The position numbers and the translations under genes were made by a program. DNA of 64,000 nt from JBBQUN01 sp963698395 (lineage in GTDB: Bacteria; Actinomycetota; Acidimicrobiia; Acidimicrobiales; SZUA-35). Location of the stretch: NCBI GenBank assembly GCA_963698395.1, contig CAVOQQ010000008.1:1240001-1304000 (forward strand), given 5' to 3'. Positions within the stretch are counted from its first letter, which is position 1. Every line of letters begins with the position of its first letter. This document shows positions 26,101 through 34,558 of the stretch, in pieces. Under the pieces are notes generated by a model. The model did not search any database. It saw only the letters and a program-made list of their open reading frames with translations, and was not told the DNA's origin.

Positions 26101-28353
26101 TACGGCCGGCTTCACGATCACCTCTTCCAGTTCACTCGGCGTCATGGGACGAACGGTGACCGTGCCCTTGGTGGCGATCTCGGCGAAGGTCGGGTGGCGG
26201 AGCGGCACGTCGTAGTGGTCGGCACGAAGGGTGGCAACCACTCGAACGGGAGAACCGGGTGCGGTGATGGCGGCCGCCAGCTCAGCGAGGAATCGCTCGT
26301 GCTCTTCCGCTTCGGCCATCGTGAACAGCTCCTCGAACTGGTCGATCACGATCAGCAGCCGGGCATCGTCACCGGGGAGCACCCGGCGAATCGCTCGGAG
26401 CAATCCGCCGGGTTCGCGCAGCTGTTCACGAAGCGACGCCGGTGGGTTGACCGCCACTCGGAGCAGGGCCACTTCGAGGGCATCGATCGGGTCGGAACCG
26501 GGCACCATCGTGGTCATCAGCCACTGGTCCGATCCGGGGAGCGCACCGCGGCGCAGCGCAGGCACGAGTCCGGCTCGCACCGCCGACGACTTGCCCGATC
26601 CCGAAGGACCGACGACGACGACGAGGGGCTTGGTCGCCAACGACTCGATCAACTCGGTGATGAGCGCAGATCGGCCGAAGAAGCTCGACGAGTGCAGCTC
26701 ATCGAAGGCGTTGAGTCCGACGTAGGGGTTCTCGATCGGCTCGCTCGACAGACGCACCGAGGTCGACTCGGTGTTGGTCGACGCTCCGTTCGTCGACGCG
26801 ATGTCGAGCACGGCGACGAGATCGGCGACGAGGGCGCTCACCGTGGCATGACGGTCGCCTGATGCCTTCGCCGTCGCCCGAGCGAGGATGTCATCGATCT
26901 GCGGTGGCAGATCGGTACGCACCGCCCTTGCCGATGGCAACGGCTCGGCCAATTGGCGCCGGATCAGTTCGGCCCGATCGTTGCTGTCGGCGAAGGGAAG
27001 CCGACCGGTCAACAGCTCGAACGTGGTGATGCCCAGGCTGTGGACGTCGGCAGCAATGCCAACCGGTTCGCCCCGCAACAGTTCGGGCGAGGCGTACGCC
27101 GGTGAGGCGACGAGCATGGCATCGGCCGCCGCAGTCGGAAGGGCGATGCCGAAGTCGGCGAGATAGGTGACCCCCTGCCCGTCCCGCAACAGGTTCGCCG
27201 GCCGGACATCACGATGGACGACACCCTTCCGATGCGCCGCTTCCAGCGCTCCCCCGATCTCTCGAAGGAGATCCACGGTGGCGCGACGAGAGAACGGCCC
27301 GTGCGCTCGAAGGGTGTCCTCGACGCTGCCGCCCCGAAGCAACCGCATGACGAGGTAGGCAGCCCCCGGCTCACGCCAGTAGTCGTAGATCGGCACCACA
27401 TGCGGATGCTCGACCGACGCCACGATCTGCGCCTCGTGTTCGAAGCGACGAACGAACTCCGGTCGATCGGCCAGCTCGGAACGAATGATCTTGACCGCCA
27501 CCTCACGTTCGATGCCCGGTTGGATCGCTCGGTGCACGACGGCAAAGGCACCCTGCCCGACACGCTCACAGAGTTCGTAGCCTCGCAGCGCTCGGGTGGC
27601 CCCGGCCAATGATGGATCGCTGCGGGCAATGCGAGCCTCCAGCTCGGAGAGCTCGGATGACGGATCGAGGCCCGATTCATCGATCAACATCTCACGGAAG
27701 GAATGGAACTCCCGAAGGGCATCGGTTTGACGAGCTGTTGCGTAGAGCGCTCGCATCAGCAGCGCCCTCGGGCGTTCGCGCAGTGGCTCCGTTTCCACCA
27801 GCGATTGGGCGTCGGCGATCGCCTGGTCGTGGTCGCCGACCGAGAGCCGCGCCTCGATCAGCAGCTCCATGGCCTCGAGCCGCCGTGCCTCGAGACGAAC
27901 CGCCGTCGGGCGAGCCCATTCCTCCTCGGCAAAGCCGGCGTAGGCCGGGCCGCGCCAGCGTGCCAGGGCCGTCAAGAGGAGTGCGATCGCCCCCTCCTCG
28001 TCGGAGGTGCGATGCATCCGGACGGCTTCGTCGAGTTCGTTCTCGAAGAGCTCGCTGTCGAGCGAAGCGCTGCCCAGACGGAGGACATAACCGGGCTCCT
28101 GGAAGTCGATCAGGCCATGGCGATCCGGATCGAGGGCTTGGCGCAACCTCGTGATGTAGGTCTTGAGCGACTTGTCGGCCCTGCTCGGCGGGTCGCCCTC
28201 CCACACCGCATCCACCAGTCGATCGACCGAGACGACACGGTCGTGCTCGACGAGCAAGGCTGCGAAGACTCGTCGCAGCCGCGGCCCGAGCGATACGTCG
28301 TTGCCGGCACGCTCTGCCGACACCGAACCCAATACGCAGATCTCCACTGGCAA
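23128..28353 (-). CDS. BTAD-Ser/Thr kinase-nSTAND1-TM-WD40 giant regulator, kinase intact
   Basis: The product is 1,741 residues. 1-250: winged helix (SLKTYITRLRQAL) plus BTAD repeats. 258-515: protein kinase with Gly loop VGQGAFAVV, Lys288 in VAVK, HRD 380-382 with Asn387, DFG 400-402 and a normal substrate lobe (ASPAYASPELL). 541-960: nSTAND1 with P-loop GPSGSGKSS (582-590), Walker B LLIVIDQFEE and the HEALLRDWPRL end. About 994-1016: one membrane helix. The rest is WD40-type repeats and the ending WRAIACSVVGRELTPEEW with a last Cys. All three paralogs share this plan, but only this one keeps kinase residues. DNA binding, kinase and NTPase would be cytoplasmic and the propeller outside. Confidence 0.9.
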   Translation of the reverse strand: MPVEICVLGSVSAERAGNDVSLGPRLRRVFAALLVEHDRVVSVDRLVDAVWEGDPPSRADKSLKTYITRLRQALDPDRHGLIDFQEPGYVLRLGSASLDSELFENELDEAVRMHRTSDEEGAIALLLTALARWRGPAYAGFAEEEWARPTAVRLEARRLEAMELLIEARLSVGDHDQAIADAQSLVETEPLRERPRALLMRALYATARQTDALREFHSFREMLIDESGLDPSSELSELEARIARSDPSLAGATRALRGYELCERVGQGAFAVVHRAIQPGIEREVAVKIIRSELADRPEFVRRFEHEAQIVASVEHPHVVPIYDYWREPGAAYLVMRLLRGGSVEDTLRAHGPFSRRATVDLLREIGGALEAAHRKGVVHRDVRPANLLRDGQGVTYLADFGIALPTAAADAMLVASPAYASPELLRGEPVGIAADVHSLGITTFELLTGRLPFADSNDRAELIRRQLAEPLPSARAVRTDLPPQIDDILARATAKASGDRHATVSALVADLVAVLDIASTNGASTNTESTSVRLSSEPIENPYVGLNAFDELHSSSFFGRSALITELIESLATKPLVVVVGPSGSGKSSAVRAGLVPALRRGALPGSDQWLMTTMVPGSDPIDALEVALLRVAVNPPASLREQLREPGGLLRAIRRVLPGDDARLLIVIDQFEELFTMAEAEEHERFLAELAAAITAPGSPVRVVATLRADHYDVPLRHPTFAEIATKGTVTVRPMTPSELEEVIVKPAVSVGVEVEPALVAELVAGASHRAAALPLLQFALTEAFERRISAVMLASVHHELGGLTGAVAATADRIVDLGGEADALEARLIFGRLVTLGEGAEDTRRRALRSEFGDGERTAWLLDAFVGARLLTLDRDAATRQPTVEVAHEALLRDWPRLRSWLQEDRVDLRGMRTIGAAAIAWQASGHEDAELAGGGRLTVAAELFERRPELFNDLEAEWVVASSKAADAEVRAAAAAVERDRRQNRRLRQLLVAAAGLLVVAVVAAGVAVVLRARAVDSEELAVAAREDADIGRIAALSASQAGVAPDLSILLALEAQRRRSDLDTQSALQESVATTSEILELRSEPLGEASLTTFSRDGRVALSRTISFEEGTAGWFDTETGEQIGSFFRSDVGIQASAISTDGSTGAFGLADGTIRIADASGAELVRPIRTGTSVRGLSLDRTGDRLLVLGDFQFTVIDIDRAVGGSVVSTYQVDENGELGGVVDIIGTLSDDGSFYVVQFDNRNVAPDGLVLEEEVTAGYDLVDAATGRRIERVVADVVRTMALSSVNTLVVGYADGRVDVRSLETDQEATNLTSLGGSIDVVGIRWDGSIGVVDQSGLRVWDPDGSLLLGPMPIGGSAAGLGFREDGAAVVGLLGGGTIVVNPLASVMIDQSHPSELSNNVFTEVPYYEARTASGTSAQLRRLSDNTVVQDIPFDLLYPNGYGADPFYSSNGAWSVTLGVEDTDPQVVSEVLGDRRYVVDVVSAYENAVGSGFSLESTYTARPSVDGQRLYFALDDPTRTGALAMWIDTTTSEVVAGPIELGAIGAAMTLPDGRVVLGAPEGVIQILPADLDNEPVVLVPGTEGFDVFDQDENTGLMLIGAADGRVAILDLETATFRLLDDAPGGLTAGSFSPSGDRVAVLAPDVGLQLLDVASGRRIGVVMGLRGPILRQRAVRWSEDGAGVWVATTDGPVRFAADTDRWRAIACSVVGRELTPEEWERFVSPTEAPVPACGV

Positions 28354-28385
28354 TCCCCCCGGTCGCCAACACTATGCCGAGAACC

Positions 28386-28403
28386 GGTTGCAGCCCGGTT
28401 ACA
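28386..28403 (-). promoter_or_regulatory. SARP-type operator upstream of the kinase-active regulator
   Basis: In the direction of the gene starting at 28353 this reads TGTAACC, four bases, TGCAACC, 11-bp period, ending 32 bases before the ATG. One heptamer has a single mismatch to the perfect repeats before the two paralogs. Extended 10-mers CCGGTTGCAG and CCGGTTACAG (plus strand, 28384-28404) strengthen the repeat. Confidence 0.68.
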
Positions 28404-28430
28404 GCGGCAGCGCAGGGCTGTTTCCCCAGC

Positions 28431-29378
28431 TCAGCGGACGTCGACGCCGACGCCATCGACCACGTTCGGCTGCCGCTGCCCCGTCGAGTCGTCCACCACG
28501 ACTTCGCTGAGCAGCAAGCGGATTCGGCACGCTTCGTCGGAACCGGCGCCGCACAGGTAGGCGGCGACGTCGCCGACATGACGGACGCCGATCACGTCCA
28601 TGCCGTCGGCGGTCTGGCTGGCTCCCCATGCCTCGTACTCGGCCCAGTGCCCTTCGGCCTCGAGCGTCAAACCCGTGTTGCGGGACCGGGAGAGCGCACC
28701 TTCGAATCGTCCGGCGTGGGCAACGAGGGTGTCGGACGACGGCCTCGAGGGCGTGAAGAGGACGTCGACCCCGGCCAGGTGAGCGGCGGCCGCCTTCTCG
28801 TTGATCGCACTGATCGGCGAGACGTAGCCGTGGGGCCGGAGCTCGCCGGTCGAGGCGACCCGGAGATCCCCGGTGAACGCCCCATCCGACAGGAGGTCGA
28901 GATAGGCGATCGTGTAGGTGAGGCCGGTGGAGAGACCGCCACCGGGAGGCGAGGTGAAATCGATCCTCTCCACCTCGTGCCCGGTGAGCTCCTCGACCAG
29001 GCTGACCGCCTGGCGATTCGACTCGAACGACACGGGATGGGTTTCGCGGCCCGCCGGTGCATAGTGCGTTTCGTCGTAGACCCGAGCCTTGGCTTGCGAC
29101 CCTCGGTAGGCCATCAACACGAAGAGTGTTCCCGGCACCTCGGAGCCGTCGCTCGTGCGAAGCAGGGCAGCGGCACCGCCGACGTAGTCGGCCGTTCGGT
29201 CGGGGGTGGGCGCCGCCGGGGAGGCGAGTGACGGGATCGGTGCCGCCTCGCTGGCGGTGACGACCGTGGGATTGGCACCGGCGAGCAGCGCACTGAGCGA
29301 AAGCAGGCGAACGAGGATCGTCGCGATCCGAGTTCGCCCGACCGTGGAGGCGGTGGTGCGGTGTTGGGTGGTGGGCAT
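28431..29378 (-). CDS. secreted Lon-like (S16) Ser-Lys protease domain protein
   Basis: The product is 315 residues. A signal peptide (hydrophobic about 19-35) precedes a Pro/Ala linker. Residues about 60-212 match the Lon proteolytic fold as found in YlbL-type proteins: FTSPPGGGLSTGLTYTIAYL with Ser150 at the Lon serine (GPSAG region), LRVASTGELRPHGYVSPIS, then AINEKAAAAHLAGVDVLFTP with Lys195. The 45-residue Ser-Lys spacing is like that of Lon. No AAA+ domain is present. The C-terminal 100 residues have two Cys (LCGAGSDEAC). It lies between two regulator paralogs, upstream of one and divergent from the other, so a role in their signal is likely but inferred. Confidence 0.7.
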   Translation of the reverse strand: MPTTQHRTTASTVGRTRIATILVRLLSLSALLAGANPTVVTASEAAPIPSLASPAAPTPDRTADYVGGAAALLRTSDGSEVPGTLFVLMAYRGSQAKARVYDETHYAPAGRETHPVSFESNRQAVSLVEELTGHEVERIDFTSPPGGGLSTGLTYTIAYLDLLSDGAFTGDLRVASTGELRPHGYVSPISAINEKAAAAHLAGVDVLFTPSRPSSDTLVAHAGRFEGALSRSRNTGLTLEAEGHWAEYEAWGASQTADGMDVIGVRHVGDVAAYLCGAGSDEACRIRLLLSEVVVDDSTGQRQPNVVDGVGVDVR

Positions 29379-29410
29379 GTCCGCACCGTGCGATCACCCG
29401 GTCGTCGGCC

Positions 29411-29417
29411 GGTTGCA
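29411..29417 (-). promoter_or_regulatory. single TGCAACC half-site upstream of the Lon-like gene
   Basis: One perfect heptamer in the same orientation lies 32 bases before the protease start. The 11-bp neighbour (29400-29406, GGTCGTC on the plus strand) matches only in its first three bases, so this is a weak or chance site. Confidence 0.3.
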
Positions 29418-29511
29418 CGGGCATCCCCAGCACCACCCCAGCGGCAATCCGAGCCGCACCGAAGCCGGCGTTCCAACTCGCTGAGCAGGCACAACAGTCC
29501 TTCGACTAGCG

Positions 29512-29529
29512 TGCAACCCAGATGCAACC
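29512..29529 (+). promoter_or_regulatory. SARP-type operator: TGCAACC-N4-TGCAACC direct repeat
   Basis: Two perfect TGCAACC heptamers with an 11-bp period lie 21 bases before the ATG at 29551, in the same orientation to the gene as at the other two paralogs. The ribosome site GGGAGG (29537-29542) lies between the repeat and the start. The repeat is so close to the start that the binding site would overlap or follow the promoter, which fits repression as well as activation. Confidence 0.7.
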
Positions 29530-29550
29530 GCGCCCCGGGAGGCTCAGCCC

Positions 29551-32500
29551 ATGACATCGTCGACGGCAGGCCCCACCCCGGTGCTTCGAGTTCATGTGCT
29601 GGGTTCGATCACCGCCGATGTGGCCGGTCGAGCCGTCGAATTGCGGGGTGCGCACCAACGCCGCCTGCTGGCCATGCTCGTTGCGGCCGACCGGCGCGTG
29701 ATCTCGACGGATCGACTGGTAGCACAGCTGTGGGACGACGCGCCGCCCGACGCCGCATCACGCACGTTCCGCACCTACGTCGCCCGACTGCGGCGTTCCA
29801 TCGAAGCTGCCGGAGCAGCGGCGGGAACCGACTACCTCATCACCGATCCCCCGGGCTACCGACTCGGCGGCCCGGTGGCGACCGATGCGGACGACTTCGA
29901 GCGAGCCGTCGAGCGTGGTCGCGATCACCTCGCCGTCGGTGAGGCGACGCTGGCCTGGCAGGTCCTCGATGTGGCGCTTGCGCTGTGGTCTGGCAACGCG
30001 TTCGGTGAGTTCACCGACGAAGAGTGGGCGGTCGCCACGGCCATCCGGCTGGAAGAGCTTCGCCTCGTCGCTCGTGAGCTACGGGTTCGGGCCCGGATCG
30101 ACGCGGGACATCACAGCGAGGCGATCGCCGAGATCGAGGCCCTCGTTGCCGAGCATCCACTGCGCGAAGCGCCACGTCATGACCTCATGCTTGCGCTCTA
30201 CCGTGCCGGCCGCCACGCCGAAGCACTCCGAGCCGGTCGCGAGTACGCCGCGTTCTTGGCCGACGAGACCGGCCTCGAGCCAACCGCACAGATCACCGAC
30301 CTCGAATCGATGATCCTCGAACGCGACCCTCGGCTCGACGCTGCGCCGCACGGCCGTCAGCGACGCGGCTATCGCCTGGAGGAGCCCATCGCCACGGACC
30401 CGCTCGGAATCATCTATCGGGCCCGACAGCCGTCGATCGACCGCGAGGTGGCGATCATGGAGATGCCGGCCGAGTTCGCCGATGATCCGGCGTTCGTGAG
30501 GGGATTCGAGAGCCGAGCCCAGGCCGTCGCCAGCGTCGAGCACGCCGGCATCGTGCCGGTCTACGACTACTGGCGGGAGCCCGGCGGCGCCTGTCTCGTC
30601 ATGCGGCACTACCCCGCCGGAACCCTGGCGAGCCGACTGTCGACCGGTACCACGTCGGCCGATCGGGCCTTGGCCGTCGCCCGCCAGGTGACGGCGGCCC
30701 TCTGGGCGGCCCATCAACGAGGCGTTGCGCACGGCAACGTGGCAACCACCAGCATCTGGCTCGACGACCAGGGCAACGCCGTCCTCGGCGGGTTCTCGAT
30801 GATTGCCGAGCATGTGTCCAACCAGGGCGACCTCGTCGACCTCGCCGACGTCATCGAGTCGATGGTTGCCGTTTCGAGCAACGAAGCGTCGTCGACCAGT
30901 CACCGGTCGCTGACGAACCTGATGGAACGGCTACGCCAGCATGGCGAGTCGTCGATTGCCACCGCCTACGACGTGCTGCTGGAGCTCGACACCGACCGGT
31001 CCGGCACCGTCGAGGAAGGCCGGCCCTCCGCTCCCTCGACTGCGGCGACCGGTCCCAACCCGTTCCGAGGGCTCGCTGCGTTCTCCGAGACCGACGCCGG
31101 TCTGTTTTTCGGTCGAGAGTCGATCGTCGACGAGTTGGCCGACGTGGTTCGACGCCGACGAGTCGCTGCGCTCATCGGACCGTCGGGATCGGGCAAGTCC
31201 TCGGTGATGCGGGCTGGTCTGCTCCCGAGATTCCGTGCTGCCGGTGCGTATGTCACCACCATGGTGCCCGGCACCCATCCCCTCGACGAACTCGAAGTTG
31301 CCCTGACCCGAATCGCTGCGGCGCCGCTGCAAGGACTGGCGACCGATCTCTCATCGGGCGATCGCAGTCTGGCGGGAGCCGTGCGATCGATGGTGCCCGA
31401 CCCCGACCGCACGATCGTCTTGGCCATCGACCAGTTCGAGGAGCTCTTCACGATCTCTCGAACCGACGAGCGTGACCGGTTCCTTGACGTGCTGGTCGAG
31501 GCCGAGACGGACACCACGACGCAACTCATCGTCGTTGCAACCTGCCGTGCCGATTTCCTCGAGCGGGTACTCGATCATCCGGCGGCCGGCCAGCTCGTGC
31601 GAGACCGATCGGTGCTGATCACGCCGCTGTCGAGTGACGAGCTGCACGACGCCATCATCGGACCGGCCGAGTGCGTGGGTATGGCGGTGGAGCCGGCGTT
31701 GGTGGCGGCGATCGTCGGCGACGCATCGGGTTCACCCGGTTCGCTCCCGATGGTGCAGTACGTGCTCACCGAGACGTTCGAGGCCGCAGCGGACCGCGGT
31801 GTCATGACCCTCGAGGACTATCGACGGCTGGGGGGCGTGAGTGGCGCGGTTGCCCAGCGGGCCGAAGAGGTGTTCGGCGGCCTGAGCGACGACGATCGAG
31901 AGGCCGCACGACGACTTTTCTCACGGCTGGTCGCGCCCGGTGAGGCGTCGGGACCAGCTCGGCGGCGGGCCCGGCGCACCGAGCTCACGACCGTGCCCGA
32001 ACCGGTGATCGATGCCTTCGGACGTGCTCGGCTGCTGTCCTTCGATCGTGACCCTGCGACGAGGGAGCCGACGGTCGAGGTCACCCACGAGGCGCTGATC
32101 CGACACTGGCCCCGGCTGGTCGCCTGGGTCGATGACGAGCGCGACGGCCTACGGCTCCTCGGTCACATCACCTCGTCGGCACAGGAATGGGATCGGGCCG
32201 ACCGTGACGACAGCCTGCTCTATCGGGGTGCTCGCCTGGTCGCGGCCGAGCAGTGGGCCGAGACCCATCCTGGCGAGTTGTCCGAGGCGGAGTCTGACTT
32301 TCTCTCGGCCGGCGTGTCGCTACGAGACACCGATGAACAACGGGAGCAGCGTTCGCTTCGCCGGCTCCGAGTTCTCACAGCGGGACTCGGCGTGTTCCTC
32401 CTCGTCGCACTCGCCGCTGCCGCAATCGCCGTCGCGAGCGGGCGTAGGGCCGACGAACGTGCAGCCGAAGCCGAGGCAACACGCCGAGATGCCGAGGTGG

Positions 32501-34557
32501 CAGCGCTGGCCGGCAACGCACGCGTCCTCGCCGCAACTGATCCGATCACGGCCATGCTGTTGGCGGTCGAGGCGGGCGACAGGAGCAGCGACGCCGAACC
32601 CACGGTCACCACGGCCCTGCTCGAATCGCTGTCGGCCGACCCACGAGAGAGAAACGTCTACCCGCCTGTTCCATCCTTGGGGCTCTCTCTACCGCCTGAG
32701 AGCGGACCGTTCTACAGCTACATCCTCGGCGAAGGGGACGGTGCACGAGTCGACGTGGTCGACGTCGATGGGGGTACGACCCGGAGCCTCAGCCTCGACA
32801 CCGTGCCGGCAGCCGCGACCACGGATCCGACGGGGACCTATCTGTTCGTCGTCCTCGATGCCAAGATCCTCCTCTACGAAACCGCAACCGGTGCCTTGCT
32901 GTGGGACCAACCAGCCACGGATCTGTGGCAATCCCTCGCCGCCCGAGATGGCGAGGACCTTGCCGTGGCGTATCCAGACGGTCGACTGCTGATCCACTCG
33001 TTTCGCAACTTCGCTGTTCTCGCTTCGCTCGAAGGGTTGCCGGGAACGACTGCGCTCGCCCGCTCCGGCGACGATCGGGTGCTCGCCGCGCTGGACGACG
33101 CCGGCAACCTGCTCGTCGTCCCGGTCGACCAGCCCGAGGCGCGAGTCGTCATTCCGCTTCCGACGAGAGTCACCGATCTCGCACTCGACACCCCAGGCGA
33201 GCGCCTGGCCTTGTCGAGCCAACTCGGACCCACCTTCGTCGCCGACCTGACCGATCCCGAGGCCGACCCGGTCCTCATCGACGCCGGCGCCACGTCCGAC
33301 CTCGCCTTCAATCCCGATGGCTCATTGCTCGCCGTCGGAACCGGCGATGCCATCGAGATCTACGACACCGCAACCGGCAAGTCGGCGACTGCCCCCATCG
33401 CCTTCGCCAACGGCGTGATCTTTCACTTCACCGGTGATCGCACGCTGCGCGCCTTCGCCCCCAACCAGGGAGTCGTCGAGATCGATCTCGATGCGCCCAG
33501 CCGGATCGTCGATGCCTTCGACATCGAGGGATGGGGCGGCGTCGGGTTCCTCTCCCCCGATCTCTCGACCGTCATTGCCCTCGCCCCCGACGAGACCGGC
33601 GTGTTCTCGGAGTTTCTCGTGACCGCTGCGACCGAGCCGTCAGCAATGGCATGGATCCCGATCGGTCCCTCCACACCGACCACCTACAGCAGACCGCTCC
33701 GAGGTGGAGGCTATGTCACCGCCGACACCGAACAACTCCAGTACGAGGTGCGCGACGCCGAGGGCACCCTGGTCGACACGATCGACCTGACCGGCAACGT
33801 GACGAAGGGCTACTCCCACGTTCTGGCCCCGCGCATCGGCACCACCAGCGACATCCTGTTTCTCGCCGAGGGCGCGGAGACACTGCTCGGGAGCGAGGTG
33901 GTCGTCATCGACCGCTCGCTCGGCGATGTCGTGTCGACGATCAGGGATCGAGACGTCCGGTCGGTCGAGTTCGCCGATGCGGGCGAGAACGTGATCGTGC
34001 TGGGCTACACCGATGGTCGAGTCCGATGGATCGATCTCGACGGACGTGACGTGGGTGGCACCGTTCAGGTCGCCGACACCGTCGGGGCGTTGGCCGTCAC
34101 CGACGACGGCTCGTTGACCGCAGTCGGGGGCTGGTCGGGAACCGTCACGCTGCTCGATGCCGACCATCAGGTGATCAGGGAACTCGTCAACGATGCACCG
34201 TTCCCGATTCGCATGGCCTTCACCGGCGACGGCGAGCGCCTCGTCGTCCAATCAGAAGACGGCTCGATCGTTCTTTGGGACGTTCCGTCCGGCGTGCGTA
34301 TCGGCACGCTCTATCGAACCGATGGTCTACGAGGAGCATTCGAGCTGACGGCCGATCGCTCGTCCATCGTGGTCGCCACCGCGACCGGCGTCGTCCGGAT
34401 CTCGGTGGACCCCGCTGCGTGGAAGCAGATCGCCTGTGCGGCCGCCGATCGCCGACTCAGCGAAGCCGAGATCCGCTCGGTCGTTGCGGGCATCGAGCCG
34501 ATCACCGACCCCTGCCGCGAACTAGCGGCGCCGTGCCACTGGCGGCAGCGACCGTAG
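29551..34557 (+). CDS. BTAD-pseudokinase-nSTAND1-TM-WD40 giant regulator
   Basis: The product is 1,668 residues. 1-262: winged helix (RTFRTYVARLRRSI) and BTAD repeats. About 273-480: kinase fold without catalysis, since Met303 replaces the VAIK lysine, HGN (394-396) replaces HRD and GGF (413-415) replaces DFG. About 502-925: nSTAND1 with P-loop GPSGSGKSS (543-551), Walker B VLAIDQFEE and HEALIRHWPRL. About 940-962: one membrane helix (VLTAGLGVFLLVALAAAAIA). The rest is propeller repeats and the ending WKQIACAAADRRLSEAEI with later cysteines. The NTPase looks intact while the kinase is only a scaffold. It is divergent from the Lon-like gene and preceded by the shared operator. Confidence 0.9.
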   Translation: MTSSTAGPTPVLRVHVLGSITADVAGRAVELRGAHQRRLLAMLVAADRRVISTDRLVAQLWDDAPPDAASRTFRTYVARLRRSIEAAGAAAGTDYLITDPPGYRLGGPVATDADDFERAVERGRDHLAVGEATLAWQVLDVALALWSGNAFGEFTDEEWAVATAIRLEELRLVARELRVRARIDAGHHSEAIAEIEALVAEHPLREAPRHDLMLALYRAGRHAEALRAGREYAAFLADETGLEPTAQITDLESMILERDPRLDAAPHGRQRRGYRLEEPIATDPLGIIYRARQPSIDREVAIMEMPAEFADDPAFVRGFESRAQAVASVEHAGIVPVYDYWREPGGACLVMRHYPAGTLASRLSTGTTSADRALAVARQVTAALWAAHQRGVAHGNVATTSIWLDDQGNAVLGGFSMIAEHVSNQGDLVDLADVIESMVAVSSNEASSTSHRSLTNLMERLRQHGESSIATAYDVLLELDTDRSGTVEEGRPSAPSTAATGPNPFRGLAAFSETDAGLFFGRESIVDELADVVRRRRVAALIGPSGSGKSSVMRAGLLPRFRAAGAYVTTMVPGTHPLDELEVALTRIAAAPLQGLATDLSSGDRSLAGAVRSMVPDPDRTIVLAIDQFEELFTISRTDERDRFLDVLVEAETDTTTQLIVVATCRADFLERVLDHPAAGQLVRDRSVLITPLSSDELHDAIIGPAECVGMAVEPALVAAIVGDASGSPGSLPMVQYVLTETFEAAADRGVMTLEDYRRLGGVSGAVAQRAEEVFGGLSDDDREAARRLFSRLVAPGEASGPARRRARRTELTTVPEPVIDAFGRARLLSFDRDPATREPTVEVTHEALIRHWPRLVAWVDDERDGLRLLGHITSSAQEWDRADRDDSLLYRGARLVAAEQWAETHPGELSEAESDFLSAGVSLRDTDEQREQRSLRRLRVLTAGLGVFLLVALAAAAIAVASGRRADERAAEAEATRRDAEVAALAGNARVLAATDPITAMLLAVEAGDRSSDAEPTVTTALLESLSADPRERNVYPPVPSLGLSLPPESGPFYSYILGEGDGARVDVVDVDGGTTRSLSLDTVPAAATTDPTGTYLFVVLDAKILLYETATGALLWDQPATDLWQSLAARDGEDLAVAYPDGRLLIHSFRNFAVLASLEGLPGTTALARSGDDRVLAALDDAGNLLVVPVDQPEARVVIPLPTRVTDLALDTPGERLALSSQLGPTFVADLTDPEADPVLIDAGATSDLAFNPDGSLLAVGTGDAIEIYDTATGKSATAPIAFANGVIFHFTGDRTLRAFAPNQGVVEIDLDAPSRIVDAFDIEGWGGVGFLSPDLSTVIALAPDETGVFSEFLVTAATEPSAMAWIPIGPSTPTTYSRPLRGGGYVTADTEQLQYEVRDAEGTLVDTIDLTGNVTKGYSHVLAPRIGTTSDILFLAEGAETLLGSEVVVIDRSLGDVVSTIRDRDVRSVEFADAGENVIVLGYTDGRVRWIDLDGRDVGGTVQVADTVGALAVTDDGSLTAVGGWSGTVTLLDADHQVIRELVNDAPFPIRMAFTGDGERLVVQSEDGSIVLWDVPSGVRIGTLYRTDGLRGAFELTADRSSIVVATATGVVRISVDPAAWKQIACAAADRRLSEAEIRSVVAGIEPITDPCRELAAPCHWRQRP

Positions 34558-34558
34558 A

